From positions 62,001 to 126,000 of the forward strand of contig CALABJ010000018.1 of NCBI GenBank assembly GCA_937885645.1: a stretch of 64,000 bases of DNA, written 5' to 3'. How positions within the stretch are numbered: position 1 is the stretch's first letter; the number at the start of each line of letters is the position of its first letter. Shown piece after piece: positions 35,960 through 44,720 of this stretch. The stretch is from RGIG4097 sp937885645. GTDB taxonomy: Bacteria; Bacillota; Clostridia; Christensenellales; CAG-917. The notes beneath the pieces are model-generated. The model saw only the letters and a program-made list of their open reading frames with translations, was not told the DNA's origin and made no database searches. A program made the translations under genes and the position numbers.

Positions 35960-36403
35960 TTAGCACTCAAACACAAAGGATAAAGGACCGTCTTGCTGTT
36001 GTTCGATGTACATATGTGCGCCAAAGACGCCGTTTTTCACTGTGACGCCTTGCTCGCGGATTTTCTCGGTGACGTATTCGTAGAGTTGTTTTGCTCTCAC
36101 CGGCTCTTCTGCCTTGCCAAAGTCGGGGCGGTTGCCACTGCCTTTTCCAAGAGTGCCTGCAAGAGAAAATTGTGACACAAGAAGTATCTCTCCACCTGCT
36201 TGCAAAATGTTCAAATTCATCTTTTCATTTTCATCACGGAAGACACGGAGCTTTGCCATTTTGCCTGCAAAGTAGTCCGCCTGCGCCTCGGTGTCACCCT
36301 TTTCAATGCCAAGAAAAATGGTGAGACCTGAGGGTATCTCGCTGATGAGTTTGCCGTCCACGTAGAGGGCGGAATGAAATGTTCTTTGAATCACTGCTCG
36401 CAT
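35960..36403 (-). CDS. dtd: D-aminoacyl-tRNA deacylase
   Basis: DTD removes D-amino acids (and glycine from tRNA-Ala) from mischarged tRNA. The 147 residues show the N-terminal MRAVIQRTFHSALYVDGK, the SQFSLAG catalytic segment and the QDGPLSF Gly-cisPro-type loop. It precedes nothing in its transcript and follows the THUMP methyltransferase gene on the same strand with a 29-bp gap, so they are probably co-transcribed. Confidence 0.93.
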   Translation of the reverse strand: MRAVIQRTFHSALYVDGKLISEIPSGLTIFLGIEKGDTEAQADYFAGKMAKLRVFRDENEKMNLNILQAGGEILLVSQFSLAGTLGKGSGNRPDFGKAEEPVRAKQLYEYVTEKIREQGVTVKNGVFGAHMYIEQQQDGPLSFVFEC

Positions 36404-36432
36404 AGTAGTATTTGTCTTGTTTTTGAAGTTTG

Positions 36433-37614
36433 TTATCTAAGCAACCTAGGGTTTTTATGCACCTCGTCAAAACGCATTTTGGGAGGCTTGCCAAGATATT
36501 GATATAGGTTGCACTCAAGTTCACTGTTGTAGAGTTTTCTTGTCTTTGTTGCCTTTTTGCCGAAGTATTTTTCAAAGGCCATATATGAGGTGATGACGTA
36601 GGCGCACCACTCATCAAGTGAGTTGAACACCTTGCCAAAGTCACGATATAGTTCTCTCAGTTCATCTTCCTTCATCAGTCTTTCGCCGTAAGGGGGATTG
36701 GTGACGATGACGCCGTGAGAGAATCTTGAAGACAGATTTCTCATATCCGCCACTTGCAGATGAATCTTGTCGCGTACACCTGCCTTTTCTGCGTGGCGCA
36801 GGGCAAGTTTTATGGCCTCGGGGTTTATGTCAAATCCGCTTATGCGGATTTCTCTGTCGCGGTTCACCAGTTGCTCAGCTTCCTCTTGAACGACACCACG
36901 AACAGACGGCGCGTTTGAAAAGTGCTCGCAACTGAATTCTCTTTGTATGCCGGGGGCAATATTCAGTCCAATCAGTGCAGCTTCAATGGGGATTGTACCG
37001 CTTCCGCAGAAAGGGTCAATGAGAGGGCGGTCGGGATTCCACACCGACAGTTGAATTATGGCAGATGCCAAAGTTTCACGGATAGGTGCTTCACCAAGCC
37101 AAGTGCGGTAGCCACGTTTGTGAAGGCCAGCCCCAGAGGTGTCAAGGGTAAGGCGGACGGTGTCGTTGATGATTGATGCCTCAACAGAGTATTCCGCACC
37201 GCTTTCACTGAGCTTGTTCACTTTGTGAACACGGCACAACTTTGTGACTATGGCTTTTTTGACTATGCTTTGAATGTTACTTAAAGCAAACAACTTGCTT
37301 TTGATGCTTTTTGCAGTCACCAGAATTTTGCCGTCAAGGGGGATAATATCTTGCCAATCAACAGACTCAGTACCGTCAAAGAGAGCATCAAAGTCGGTGG
37401 CATCAAAAGTGCCCACAAGCACTCTCACTCTGCCTGCTGTACGGAGAAACATGTTTGCCCTCAGCACATCGGTCCAGTCGCCCTCGAAAAGAATACGACC
37501 ATATTCAGCACCGCCGGGGGTGTAGCCCAGTGACGTGATTTCTCGTTTTGTCACCGCTTCAATACCGCTTGCGGATGAAACCTCAATATTCAGTTTTCCG
37601 TCAAAAATGCTCAT
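36433..37614 (-). CDS. THUMP-domain class I SAM-dependent RNA methyltransferase (RlmL N-terminal/YpsC type)
   Basis: An N-terminal ferredoxin-like plus THUMP region (about 1-155) binds RNA, and the C-terminal Rossmann domain holds the SAM motif DPFCGSGTIPIEAALIG and the catalytic NPPYGERL. This is the Firmicute YpsC/RlmL-type N2-guanosine rRNA methyltransferase. There are 393 residues, close to the family norm. The target base is inferred from homologues, not from this sequence. Confidence 0.9.
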   Translation of the reverse strand: MSIFDGKLNIEVSSASGIEAVTKREITSLGYTPGGAEYGRILFEGDWTDVLRANMFLRTAGRVRVLVGTFDATDFDALFDGTESVDWQDIIPLDGKILVTAKSIKSKLFALSNIQSIVKKAIVTKLCRVHKVNKLSESGAEYSVEASIINDTVRLTLDTSGAGLHKRGYRTWLGEAPIRETLASAIIQLSVWNPDRPLIDPFCGSGTIPIEAALIGLNIAPGIQREFSCEHFSNAPSVRGVVQEEAEQLVNRDREIRISGFDINPEAIKLALRHAEKAGVRDKIHLQVADMRNLSSRFSHGVIVTNPPYGERLMKEDELRELYRDFGKVFNSLDEWCAYVITSYMAFEKYFGKKATKTRKLYNSELECNLYQYLGKPPKMRFDEVHKNPRLLR

Positions 37615-37781
37615 ACAATCTTATTATACTTATAAATAAGTATTAAGTCAATACGCAAAATTCACGGTTTTTTAATACAAACAGGCTAAAAGTGTTGTGT
37701 AGAAACCCCGAATTCAATAAAAATTCACGGATTATAAGATTAAGAAAGGTCTAACGGTCGTGTCAAATCAAAAAAATACTA

Positions 37782-37844
37782 TTGACGGATATGGGCGAAG
37801 AATATATAATCAAAGCATAAAAAGAAAGGAAACTATGTTTCCTT
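37782..37844 (+). promoter_or_regulatory. Nitroreductase promoter and leader hairpin with mini-ORF
   Basis: TTGACG (37782-37787), 17 bp, TATAAT (37805-37810). The leader contains a perfect 8-bp hairpin AAGGAAAC-TAT-GTTTCCTT (37826-37844) that traps a good ribosome site and the start of a three-codon ORF (ATG TTT CCT TGA). The nitroreductase ATG follows at 37858. Confidence 0.55.
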
Positions 37845-37857
37845 GAAGCGAGTGACT

Positions 37858-38394
37858 ATGAATTTTAATGAACTTGTAGAAAAGAGAGAAAGTTGTCGTG
37901 CATACACAGGCGCACCCGTAAAGAGAGAAGACCTAGACACCATAGTCCACGCAGGACGTATGGCACCCTCTGCCAAAAACACTCAACCTTGGAAGTTTTA
38001 CGTGGTCAGCGGTGAAAAACTTGAAGATATGGCAGAAGCGGTCAAGGTCATGGGGTTTAACAAATTTGTGGACAACGCAGGGGCTTTTATTGCCATCGTT
38101 GCAGACAAAAGCACCACCCTTGACAAGATGATGAAAACCATCACAAGCCGTGATTTTGTTGAAAACGACATAGGCATCGCAGTGGCATCAATGACCTATC
38201 AAGCAGCGGACATGGGACTTGGCAGTTGCATACTTGGTGCATTCAGTGGTAAGGCTGTCGCAAAGGTCATCGGCATTGATGAATCAAGGGCAAAAGACGT
38301 CAAACTTGTCCTTGCCATCGGCAAGCGCGAAAACCCAGAAACAAGGGTTAAAAGGCGCAAAGAGCTCAATGAAACCGTGTTTTATGTTGATTGA
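37858..38394 (+). CDS. Nitroreductase-family FMN oxidoreductase
   Basis: The 178-residue protein starts at MNFNELVEKRESCRAYTG, the family's N-terminal FMN-binding pattern; APSAKNTQPWKFYVV and the GSCILGAF segment complete it. It would use NAD(P)H and FMN to reduce quinones, nitro compounds or a specific metabolite. A TTG start at 37843 is possible but lies inside a leader hairpin. No partner gene is evident. Confidence 0.88.
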   Translation: MNFNELVEKRESCRAYTGAPVKREDLDTIVHAGRMAPSAKNTQPWKFYVVSGEKLEDMAEAVKVMGFNKFVDNAGAFIAIVADKSTTLDKMMKTITSRDFVENDIGIAVASMTYQAADMGLGSCILGAFSGKAVAKVIGIDESRAKDVKLVLAIGKRENPETRVKRRKELNETVFYVD

Positions 38395-38452
38395 CGGATT
38401 TTGTGCGAATAATTTAGACATAATTCTACACTATAAATTCAGGTAAATACAA

Positions 38453-39190
38453 ATGAGAAATAGCATTTTTGGAGAGCCGATTGAAATCAAAAATCGGAAA
38501 GCAAAAGAGATCGCTCTTATCCTTTTGACCTTCATTGTTGTGCCCATAGTCAGCGTTCTCATTATATGCAGTGGCAAGCAATCCGCCCTGTACAATTCAT
38601 TGTCCCGTTTGGCATGGCCCGAGGGGCTTTTGTGGCTTGTCTACATTTGGGGCATATTCAATATGGGCAACTTCTTCTTTGCTATGAAGATGGCCCTTGA
38701 TGACGGTGGCTACACAAAGAAATGGCGCAAACTTTTCTTTGCACTTTTTGGTGTCAGCGTCTTTTTGCTCACTGCTGGAGTGTCAATCCCTGCCTACGTT
38801 GACAGAGGCCCTGTGCATGAAGCAATGCGCACCGCCCACACTGCAATTTCAACGGTTGGTTTCTTTGGCTTCTACTTTATTGAGATATTCCTTATCCTCA
38901 CCACGGTGAAACGCAATCACAAACAATTTTTGATAGGAATGGCCCTTGTTGGATTCACTCTTATCCTTGGGGTATTTTCACTGACAAGCATATTTGATCC
39001 CAGCAGTTATTGTGTAGTGTCCGCCCCCGCGCAGATGATATTGTTTATGCTTTACAATATAGGAGTCACCTATCTTTACACCTCAATGTCATTCTTCAAA
39101 AACGAGCACCCAGTCGCAGTCGGTGCTGACTCTTGCTCTCAACTGACGGAAGATGATGAAGACGACAACGAGGCGGTGGAGGCAAACTGA
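38453..39190 (+). CDS. Integral membrane protein of unknown function, acidic C-terminus
   Basis: Six hydrophobic segments can be counted (about residues 20-43, 57-80, 93-113, 128-153, 160-180 and 193-215), with a short cytoplasmic tail ending EDDEDDNEAVEAN. The N-terminus is basic. The length is 245 residues. No family is recognised. An AGG ribosome site lies before the ATG and a terminator follows at 39245-39278. Confidence 0.65.
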   Translation: MRNSIFGEPIEIKNRKAKEIALILLTFIVVPIVSVLIICSGKQSALYNSLSRLAWPEGLLWLVYIWGIFNMGNFFFAMKMALDDGGYTKKWRKLFFALFGVSVFLLTAGVSIPAYVDRGPVHEAMRTAHTAISTVGFFGFYFIEIFLILTTVKRNHKQFLIGMALVGFTLILGVFSLTSIFDPSSYCVVSAPAQMILFMLYNIGVTYLYTSMSFFKNEHPVAVGADSCSQLTEDDEDDNEAVEAN

Positions 39191-39244
39191 CCACAGCAAA
39201 TCATAGGTTGCAGTCAAGGAAGAAGCAACCTAAAACTCAAACCC

Positions 39245-39278
39245 AAAAGGCACGACCATGCGTCGTGCTTTTTCTTTT
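39245..39278 (+). terminator. Terminator after the membrane protein gene
   Basis: GCACGAC/GTCGTGC stem with A4 before and TTTTTCTTTT after. Confidence 0.8.
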
Positions 39279-39295
39279 GTTGAAAGTCAGCGCGT

Positions 39296-39324
39296 TTGAC
39301 AAAAATGAAAGCGTATGTTTTAAT
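39296..39324 (+). promoter_or_regulatory. Sigma-A-type promoter for the LMW-PTP gene
   Basis: TTGACA (39296-39301), 17 bp, TTTAAT (39319-39324), then AGGAGGG before the ATG at 39342. Confidence 0.55.
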
Positions 39325-39341
39325 TGTTCATAGGAGGGCGT

Positions 39342-39821
39342 ATGTCAAAGGATAGAAAATTGAAAATAATGTTTGTTTGTCTTGGCAATATTTGCCGTTC
39401 ACCTATGGCAGAGTTTGTCATGCGTGATGAACTGAGCCGTCGTCACCTTGACCATCTCATTGAGGTGTCCTCAGGGGCAACCAGTTATGAAGAGTACGGC
39501 AACCCTGTCTATCCTCCTGCGGTGCAAAAGATGAAGAAGGAAGGTGTCACCATCTATCCTCACCGCGCCACACCCATCGTGAAAGAGGACTATGACCGCT
39601 ACGATATGTTTATCGGCATGGAGGACTACAACCTTCGCCGTATGAGAAACATATTCGGCGGAGACAAGGATAACAAGATTTCAAAACTCTTGGACTACAC
39701 TTCCCGTGGCGGTGACATTGCAGACCCTTGGTACAGTGGCAACTTTGACGAAACCTACCGAGACGTAGTTGAAGGCGTGGACGGGCTTATCAAGCACCTT
39801 ACCGAAAGCAATCTTATATAA
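39342..39821 (+). CDS. Low-molecular-weight protein tyrosine phosphatase
   Basis: The start at 39342 has AGGAGGGCGT in front. The P-loop is CLGNICRSPMAEF; Ile replaces the Thr of the YwlE-type protein at 26929, which points to phospho-tyrosine rather than phospho-arginine. The acid loop is DPWYSGNFDETY. There are 159 residues. It stands alone between a promoter and a long non-coding stretch; no tyrosine kinase or capsule gene is near. Confidence 0.87.
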   Translation: MSKDRKLKIMFVCLGNICRSPMAEFVMRDELSRRHLDHLIEVSSGATSYEEYGNPVYPPAVQKMKKEGVTIYPHRATPIVKEDYDRYDMFIGMEDYNLRRMRNIFGGDKDNKISKLLDYTSRGGDIADPWYSGNFDETYRDVVEGVDGLIKHLTESNLI

Positions 39822-40015
39822 GTGTTTGCAAAATAAAACAACATGGGGGCTAGCTCTAAATATGGGACAGCAAATCAATCTTAAACCAATCCCAAAAACC
39901 GCAATCAACTCAAGCCCAGACTACAATTACCGCAATCAACTATAATTTTAGAAAAAAATCTCAATGACGTCAGCAAATATGTTGGCGTTTTTCTTTTGCT
40001 TGTTTTTGAAAATAA

Positions 40016-40114
40016 TACACGATAAGTGTTTTGACTGTTGCAGATAAGTACACGATATGTGTTATAAATGGCGAAAAATAGGCAAAAATCCAAAAATATA
40101 ACACGTATCGTGTA
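40016..40114. repeat. Three copies of a 15-bp dyad, TACACGATANGTGTT
   Basis: TACACGATAAGTGTT at 40016-40030, TACACGATATGTGTT at 40049-40063, and an inverted copy AACACGTATCGTGTA at 40100-40114 (TACACGATACGTGTT on the other strand). Only the tenth base differs. Each is itself a partial palindrome (ACAC...GTGT), as expected for a dimeric regulator site. Confidence 0.65.
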
Positions 40115-40525
40115 TTTTGGTGTTTGAACACACTATTTCTTAAAACCAAAAGTTGAAAAGCATTTGAGCAATACAAAGAGGGCGAAGAAGCGCTGACGTA
40201 AGCACTTCACCACTATATTTTCTTGGTTTTTCGTTGCGACGAAATGCAATTTGCATAGGGCAGTATCCTAGATTGCATAATTGTTTTTGCAACTTTGTTT
40301 AAATTTTAGTTTTTTGTGGCTACGAAAATAAAATTTTTCGGTGAAATTTTAGATTGTCTCTTGGATTTAACTGATTTTCAAACCGACAGCTGTATCGTTA
40401 ACAGCCAGTTGTGCAGTCAAAATCGACAAAATTCGACCATTAAACGGACAAGTGTTTTAATAAAGGCAACATTTTTGCCAAAAATTGTCGGGATAAAAAA
40501 AGTAGTAGGCAAATTCGTTTTGATG

Positions 40526-40693
40526 TGGTATAATATCAAAGATGTATGACAGCGCGTTGTAATATTTATATAAACAGAGGGCGGTTTCAACCGAAAATAA
40601 TCCGCCGTCCAAACAACAAAATCATCGTTTCAGCACTAGTAGGCTACAACCGCTTGTCCAACTGCATCACAATCTAAATAAGGAAGACAGTTT
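40526..40693 (+). promoter_or_regulatory. Extended -10 promoter and leader of the ABC transporter gene
   Basis: TGG-TATAAT (40526-40534) forms an extended -10 element; the -35 is weak (TAGGCA). The leader of about 150 bases includes a GGCGG...CCGCC stem (about 40582-40609) and ends in AAGGAAG before the ATG. Confidence 0.45.
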
Positions 40694-43495
40694 ATGCTTA
40701 AACTTTTGAATATAACCAAAGAGTATCGCATTGACGATAATGACGTTACTCTTGCCCTCAATAACGTATCAATCGAATTTAGACAAAACGAATTTGTTTC
40801 AATATTAGGCCCTTCGGGCTGTGGCAAAACCACACTTCTTAATATCGTTGGCGGACTTGATCGCTACACCAGTGGCGACATCCAAGTTGACGGCGTTTCC
40901 ACAAAGGAATTTGACGACGTTGACTGGGACACTTACCGCAACCAACGTATCGGCTTTGTTTTCCAATCCTACAACCTTATCCCTCATATGAACATTCTAA
41001 AGAATGTTGCTCTTTGTCTTACCCTTGCAGGTGTGTCAAAAGAGGAACGTATTGAGAGAGCCATGGAAGCACTCCGCAAGGTTGGCCTTGCAGACCAAGC
41101 CAAGAAGCGTCCCAACCAACTTTCTGGCGGACAAGCACAACGTGTAGCAATCGCTCGCGCCCTTGTCAACAATCCTGATATCATCCTTGCAGACGAGCCC
41201 ACCGGCGCACTTGACACCGAAAGTGGTCTTCAAGTTATGGAACTTTTGAAGGAAGTTGCCAGCGATCGTCTTGTGGTTATGGTCACACACAACCCTCAAC
41301 TTGCCGAGGAATACAGCACACGCATCGTGTACTTGAAGGACGGCGAAGTTGTTGGCGACACAATGCCTTATGATGGCACGGCTGAAGAGGCAGAAGAAGT
41401 CGCAGTTGTTGAAACAGTTGAAGAAGCACAAGCAGAAACCCCTGCACCTAAAAAGACATCTTTCAAGGACAAGATGAAGAAATTGTCCGAAAAGATTGAA
41501 AAGTTCAAAAAGCACGACAAAGCATCAATGAAGTTGTCCACAGCAATCTCTTTGTCCTGGAACAACCTCATCAGCAAGAAGGGTAGGACTTTCCTCACCT
41601 CAGTTGCAGGCTCAATCGGCATCATCGGCATAATTTTGGTTTTGGCACTGTCATCAGGTGCAAGTGCATTTATTGCATCAATGGAAGAGGATGCACTGTC
41701 CACCTATCCTCTCACCGTCAACAAGAGCAGTCTTCAAATCGACGAGGTCATGTCCAAGCTTATGTCAGGTGGCGAAGTGTGCGAGGAACACGTTGACGCA
41801 AACGCAGACGGATATTGCGATAAATGCAACATCGACATCGATGCAGGCTATGACGTCACAGTCCTTTCAGTGCTTGGTGAATTGATCCCCGGCTTTGTGG
41901 CGGGCGAGTTTGGCTCAGAAAACGACTTGCACTCTTTCAAGAAGTACATAGAAGAAAACTTTGACGATGCAATCGCCACCGTCAAGTATGACTACGGCAC
42001 AACCTTCAACGTGTACGCCGAAGACCCCAAAAACAACGAAAGACCTGCCGACGAGCAAATCTATATGAAGATAAACCCCTACGTGGAAGCAATGTTCATC
42101 GTCCTTGAACAAATGCGTGACAATCCCATGATAGGCGCAATTATGGACACCAAGTTCAATATCTTCGGCATGGAAATCACTATGAACGAGGCTCTGCCTC
42201 TTATGGGCAGTATGCTTGGTGACAGTTGGGCAGAGATGTCTTCAAACCAAGAACTCCTTGACAGTCAATACGATGTCAAGGCAGGCAGATGGCCCACGTC
42301 AAAAGATGAAGTCGTCGTTGTGCTGACCAGAGACGGCAAACTTATTGACTTCCAACTCTTTATGCTTGGCTTGAAGTCACAAGACGACGTCATGCAAGCA
42401 CTTATGGACGGAAAAACCTTCAGTTCAACTGGTTTCAAATATGAGGACCTCCTTGGCAAACCCTACAAAATTCTTACCAACGCAGACTACCTCGTTCCCA
42501 ACGTAGATGCAGATGGCAATCCCATCCTTTCAGCAGACGGCGGTCCTACTTGGACACATATGCCCAAGAGCACTCTTGACAAGGAATTTGTTGAAGGAGA
42601 AAACGCCAACGCAATGGACGTGAAGATTGTCGGCGTTGTCCAACCCAAGGAAGGCGCAAACTCATTGTCAATCAACGGTGTCGTTGGCTACACCAAGGAA
42701 CTTGGTGACTACCTCCTTGAAAAAGCAAGTTCTCACGAAGCAGTCCAAGCCCAAATCGCCGCATACGAAAAGGCAGTGGCAGAGGGCAAAAATAGTTATA
42801 AGAGCGTGCTTTCATACACCATCAACAGCGGTGACAGCACTGATGAATTGAAGGTGGGTGGCACAATCAACATCAAGACAAAGGATCGTCACGACGTCAT
42901 CCTCCGTGCTCTCGGCGTTGCTGACCTTGACTATCCTCTTGCAATCGAGTTCTACTGTTCATCCTTCGATTCAAAGGATGACGTGGAGGCGTTCATCAAG
43001 GAATACAACGAACAAGTCGACACAGACAAGCAAATTCAATACAGCGACTCACTGTCATCAATGATGTCGTTTGTCAACACAATGGCAGAGGTCATCACAG
43101 GCGTTCTGGTTGCATTTGCCGCAATCTCACTGGTTGTTTCAACAATTATGATTGCAATCATCATCTACACCTCAGTCCTTGAAAGACGAAAGGAAATCGG
43201 TGTGCTCAGAAGTATCGGCGCAAGAAAGAAAGACGTTGCCCGTGTCTTCCTTGCAGAAAGTGCAATCCTCGGCGGATACAGTGGCGTCATCGGTGTGGTG
43301 GTCAGTTGCCTCATATCCCTTGCAGGCAGTGCAATACTGAAATCAGTGTTTGGCATCGCCGACATTATGCAAGTGGAGTGGTGGCACGCAGTTATGATGC
43401 TTGGCATATCAGTGCTTCTCAGCATGCTTGCAGGCTTCGTACCTTCAAGAGTTGCCGCCAAGAAAGACCCTGCAATCGCCCTCCGCAGCGAATAA
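40694..43495 (+). CDS. MacB-like ABC transporter: fused ATPase and FtsX-type permease
   Basis: Residues 1-225 are an ABC ATPase with Walker A (GPSGCGKT, 39-46), signature LSGGQAQR and Walker B ILADEPTGALD. A Lys/Glu-rich linker (about 232-285) leads to the permease: one helix (about 298-326), a large outside domain (about 330-795), then three helices with the FtsX motif VLERRKEIGVLRSIGA. The four-helix MacB topology suggests mechanotransmission rather than classical transport. The outside domain has an odd CEEHVDANADGYCDKC motif (residues 363-378). At 933 residues it is unusually large. Substrate unknown. Confidence 0.87.
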   Translation: MLKLLNITKEYRIDDNDVTLALNNVSIEFRQNEFVSILGPSGCGKTTLLNIVGGLDRYTSGDIQVDGVSTKEFDDVDWDTYRNQRIGFVFQSYNLIPHMNILKNVALCLTLAGVSKEERIERAMEALRKVGLADQAKKRPNQLSGGQAQRVAIARALVNNPDIILADEPTGALDTESGLQVMELLKEVASDRLVVMVTHNPQLAEEYSTRIVYLKDGEVVGDTMPYDGTAEEAEEVAVVETVEEAQAETPAPKKTSFKDKMKKLSEKIEKFKKHDKASMKLSTAISLSWNNLISKKGRTFLTSVAGSIGIIGIILVLALSSGASAFIASMEEDALSTYPLTVNKSSLQIDEVMSKLMSGGEVCEEHVDANADGYCDKCNIDIDAGYDVTVLSVLGELIPGFVAGEFGSENDLHSFKKYIEENFDDAIATVKYDYGTTFNVYAEDPKNNERPADEQIYMKINPYVEAMFIVLEQMRDNPMIGAIMDTKFNIFGMEITMNEALPLMGSMLGDSWAEMSSNQELLDSQYDVKAGRWPTSKDEVVVVLTRDGKLIDFQLFMLGLKSQDDVMQALMDGKTFSSTGFKYEDLLGKPYKILTNADYLVPNVDADGNPILSADGGPTWTHMPKSTLDKEFVEGENANAMDVKIVGVVQPKEGANSLSINGVVGYTKELGDYLLEKASSHEAVQAQIAAYEKAVAEGKNSYKSVLSYTINSGDSTDELKVGGTINIKTKDRHDVILRALGVADLDYPLAIEFYCSSFDSKDDVEAFIKEYNEQVDTDKQIQYSDSLSSMMSFVNTMAEVITGVLVAFAAISLVVSTIMIAIIIYTSVLERRKEIGVLRSIGARKKDVARVFLAESAILGGYSGVIGVVVSCLISLAGSAILKSVFGIADIMQVEWWHAVMMLGISVLLSMLAGFVPSRVAAKKDPAIALRSE

Positions 43496-43524
43496 CAGAG
43501 CAGAGCACCTCATCTCAATCAACC

Positions 43525-43588
43525 AAAAAACCGAGAGCAATCTCGGTTTTTTTATTAAAAGAAAAAACGGACTTGTTTGTCCGTTTTT
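43525..43588. terminator. Double terminator between convergent genes
   Basis: Two hairpins: CCGAGA-GCAA-TCTCGG (43531-43546, A6/T7 flanks) and ACGGAC-TTGTTT-GTCCGT (43567-43584, A6/T5 flanks). The pair occurs again, inverted, at 54269-54330. Confidence 0.85.
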
Positions 43589-43602
43589 GTTTTGCACTTC
43601 CT

Positions 43603-44196
43603 CTATTCTTGAATGTACGTAGGATAAGTGGTTTTGTCCTCATCGGTGATTTCTCGCAGAGCCCTGCAGGGCACTCCAACTGCCACCACACCACTGGGGA
43701 TATCTTTTGTCACCACACTGCCCGCACCTATGACAGAGTCGTCGCCGATTGTCACACCAGCAAGAATTGTGCTATGCGCTCCTATCCAAACGTTGTTGCC
43801 AATGGTTATAGGTTTTGCAATCTCCACTCCTGCCTTGCGCATTTCAGGGTCTATAGCATGCTCGGCGGTTGTGATGCAACAGTATGGCGCGATGAAAACG
43901 TTGTTGCCAAAAGTCACTTTTGCGCCGTCTGTGATGACAAGACCATGGTTTGAATAAAAGTTGTCACCAACGGATATGTTGTAGCCATAGTCGCACCAAA
44001 AAGGAGGGGTGATGATGACGTCACTGCCCATATTTCCAAGCAAAGTTTTCAAGATTTCAGTTTGCTCTATCCTGTCGTTTGGCGACAGTTGGTTGAAACG
44101 GAAACACTTGTCCTTGCCTTTTTTGATCTCCTCTTCATATTGCGGGTTGTAGCACCCCTGAAAAAACTGATATGTTGGCACAATAGGCTTTTCCAT
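43603..44196 (-). CDS. Sugar O-acetyltransferase (maltose/galactoside acetyltransferase type)
   Basis: Residues 60-185 are left-handed beta-helix hexapeptide repeats (ITIGNNVWIGAHSTILAGVTIGDDSVIGAGSVVTKD), with the catalytic His in TTAEHAID and the N-terminal Mac domain (YNPQYEEEI ... FRFNQLSP). It would acetylate a sugar hydroxyl using acetyl-CoA in the cytoplasm. There are 197 residues, normal for Maa/LacA. An AGGAGAG ribosome site precedes the start at 44196. Confidence 0.92.
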   Translation of the reverse strand: MEKPIVPTYQFFQGCYNPQYEEEIKKGKDKCFRFNQLSPNDRIEQTEILKTLLGNMGSDVIITPPFWCDYGYNISVGDNFYSNHGLVITDGAKVTFGNNVFIAPYCCITTAEHAIDPEMRKAGVEIAKPITIGNNVWIGAHSTILAGVTIGDDSVIGAGSVVTKDIPSGVVAVGVPCRALREITDEDKTTYPTYIQE

Positions 44197-44266
44197 AAGA
44201 CTCTCCTTTTCATAATAATATCACCCTTTCCACACAATTTCAATATCAAAATTAAGCATCAAACTC

Positions 44267-44294
44267 TTGCAAATTGAAAATAATATGTTATAAT
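44267..44294 (+). promoter_or_regulatory. ssrA promoter
   Basis: TTGCAA (44267-44272), 16 bp, TATAAT (44289-44294); the RNA 5' end is about 17 bases downstream. Confidence 0.65.
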
Positions 44295-44310
44295 ACGACT
44301 ACACTCTTTT

Positions 44311-44676
44311 GGGGGTGTACTGGATTCGACTACTGGTTGGAGTCGGGATAAGCATGTCGCAGGCTCGTCTGCGTTAAAACGGAAAGCTAAAATTAAATGC
44401 AAAAAACAATACTATGAGATCCTCAAACATGGGTCTCGCCCTCGCTGCATAATTTAGTCAGCGTGTCGCCCCGAGGTTTTCTGTTCCCTTGGCAAGCGGC
44501 ATCAGAAAAACAGACAACGCCAGCCCAGTGTCCTGTAAGTTGGTTGTCATGAAGGACTCATCAATCTGCGGTTCGCCCACGTACCAAAGTGCGAAAAATC
44601 TAAACGTGAGATAAACATGTAGAAAGTCGCGGTGAAGGCTTTTAGGACCGGGGTTCAACTCCCCGCATCTCCACCA
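44311..44676 (+). ncRNA. ssrA: Transfer-messenger RNA (tmRNA)
   Basis: tmRNA rescues stalled ribosomes with SmpB. The 5' end GGGGGTG pairs with CATCTCC at 44666-44672, followed by A and CCA (44673-44676), and the tRNA-like TGGATTCGAC and GGGGTTCAACTCC T-loop segments are intact. The tag frame most likely resumes at GCA 44399 and ends at TAA 44450: AKNNTMRSSNMGLALAA, 17 residues with the usual LALAA-type ending but longer than the common 10. The 3' terminal 21 bases are also the left copy of the att repeat of the mobile element that follows. Confidence 0.93.
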
Positions 44677-44677
44677 A
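44656..44677 (+). repeat. attL: left copy of the 22-bp direct repeat
   Basis: The 3' end of ssrA plus one base. The identical 22 bases recur at 54241-54262 and bound the mobile element. The first 20 bases are CAACTCCCCGCATCTCCACC. Confidence 0.88.
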
Positions 44678-44678
44678 T

Positions 44679-44720
44679 GACAACCATATTCGAACTCTGT
44701 TCGAGACTGGTTGTCTTTTT
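44679..44720 (+). terminator. tmRNA terminator supplied by the element
   Basis: GACAACCA (44679-44686) pairs with TGGTTGTC (44708-44715) around an inner TCGAAC/GTTCGA stem, then T5. It lies inside the element, just past attL. Confidence 0.8.

Larger units (their letters stand above)
39822..40693. other. 872-bp region without a recognisable gene
   Basis: AT-rich. It holds three copies of a 15-bp dyad (see the separate entry), several small minus-strand frames with repetitive peptides (NTYRVL, NTRYVLYF, THIVYL) that simply reflect these dyads, and toward the right the ABC-transporter promoter and leader. No RNA gene is recognised. Confidence 0.4.

Noticed and set aside
39905..40176. Two small minus-strand ORFs with NTYRVL-type repeats
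   Set aside because: The peptide repeats are translations of the 15-bp DNA dyads; no start signals are present.
44640..44680. Separate tRNA gene ending in CCA
   Set aside because: The T-loop and acceptor belong to tmRNA; no anticodon arm is present upstream.
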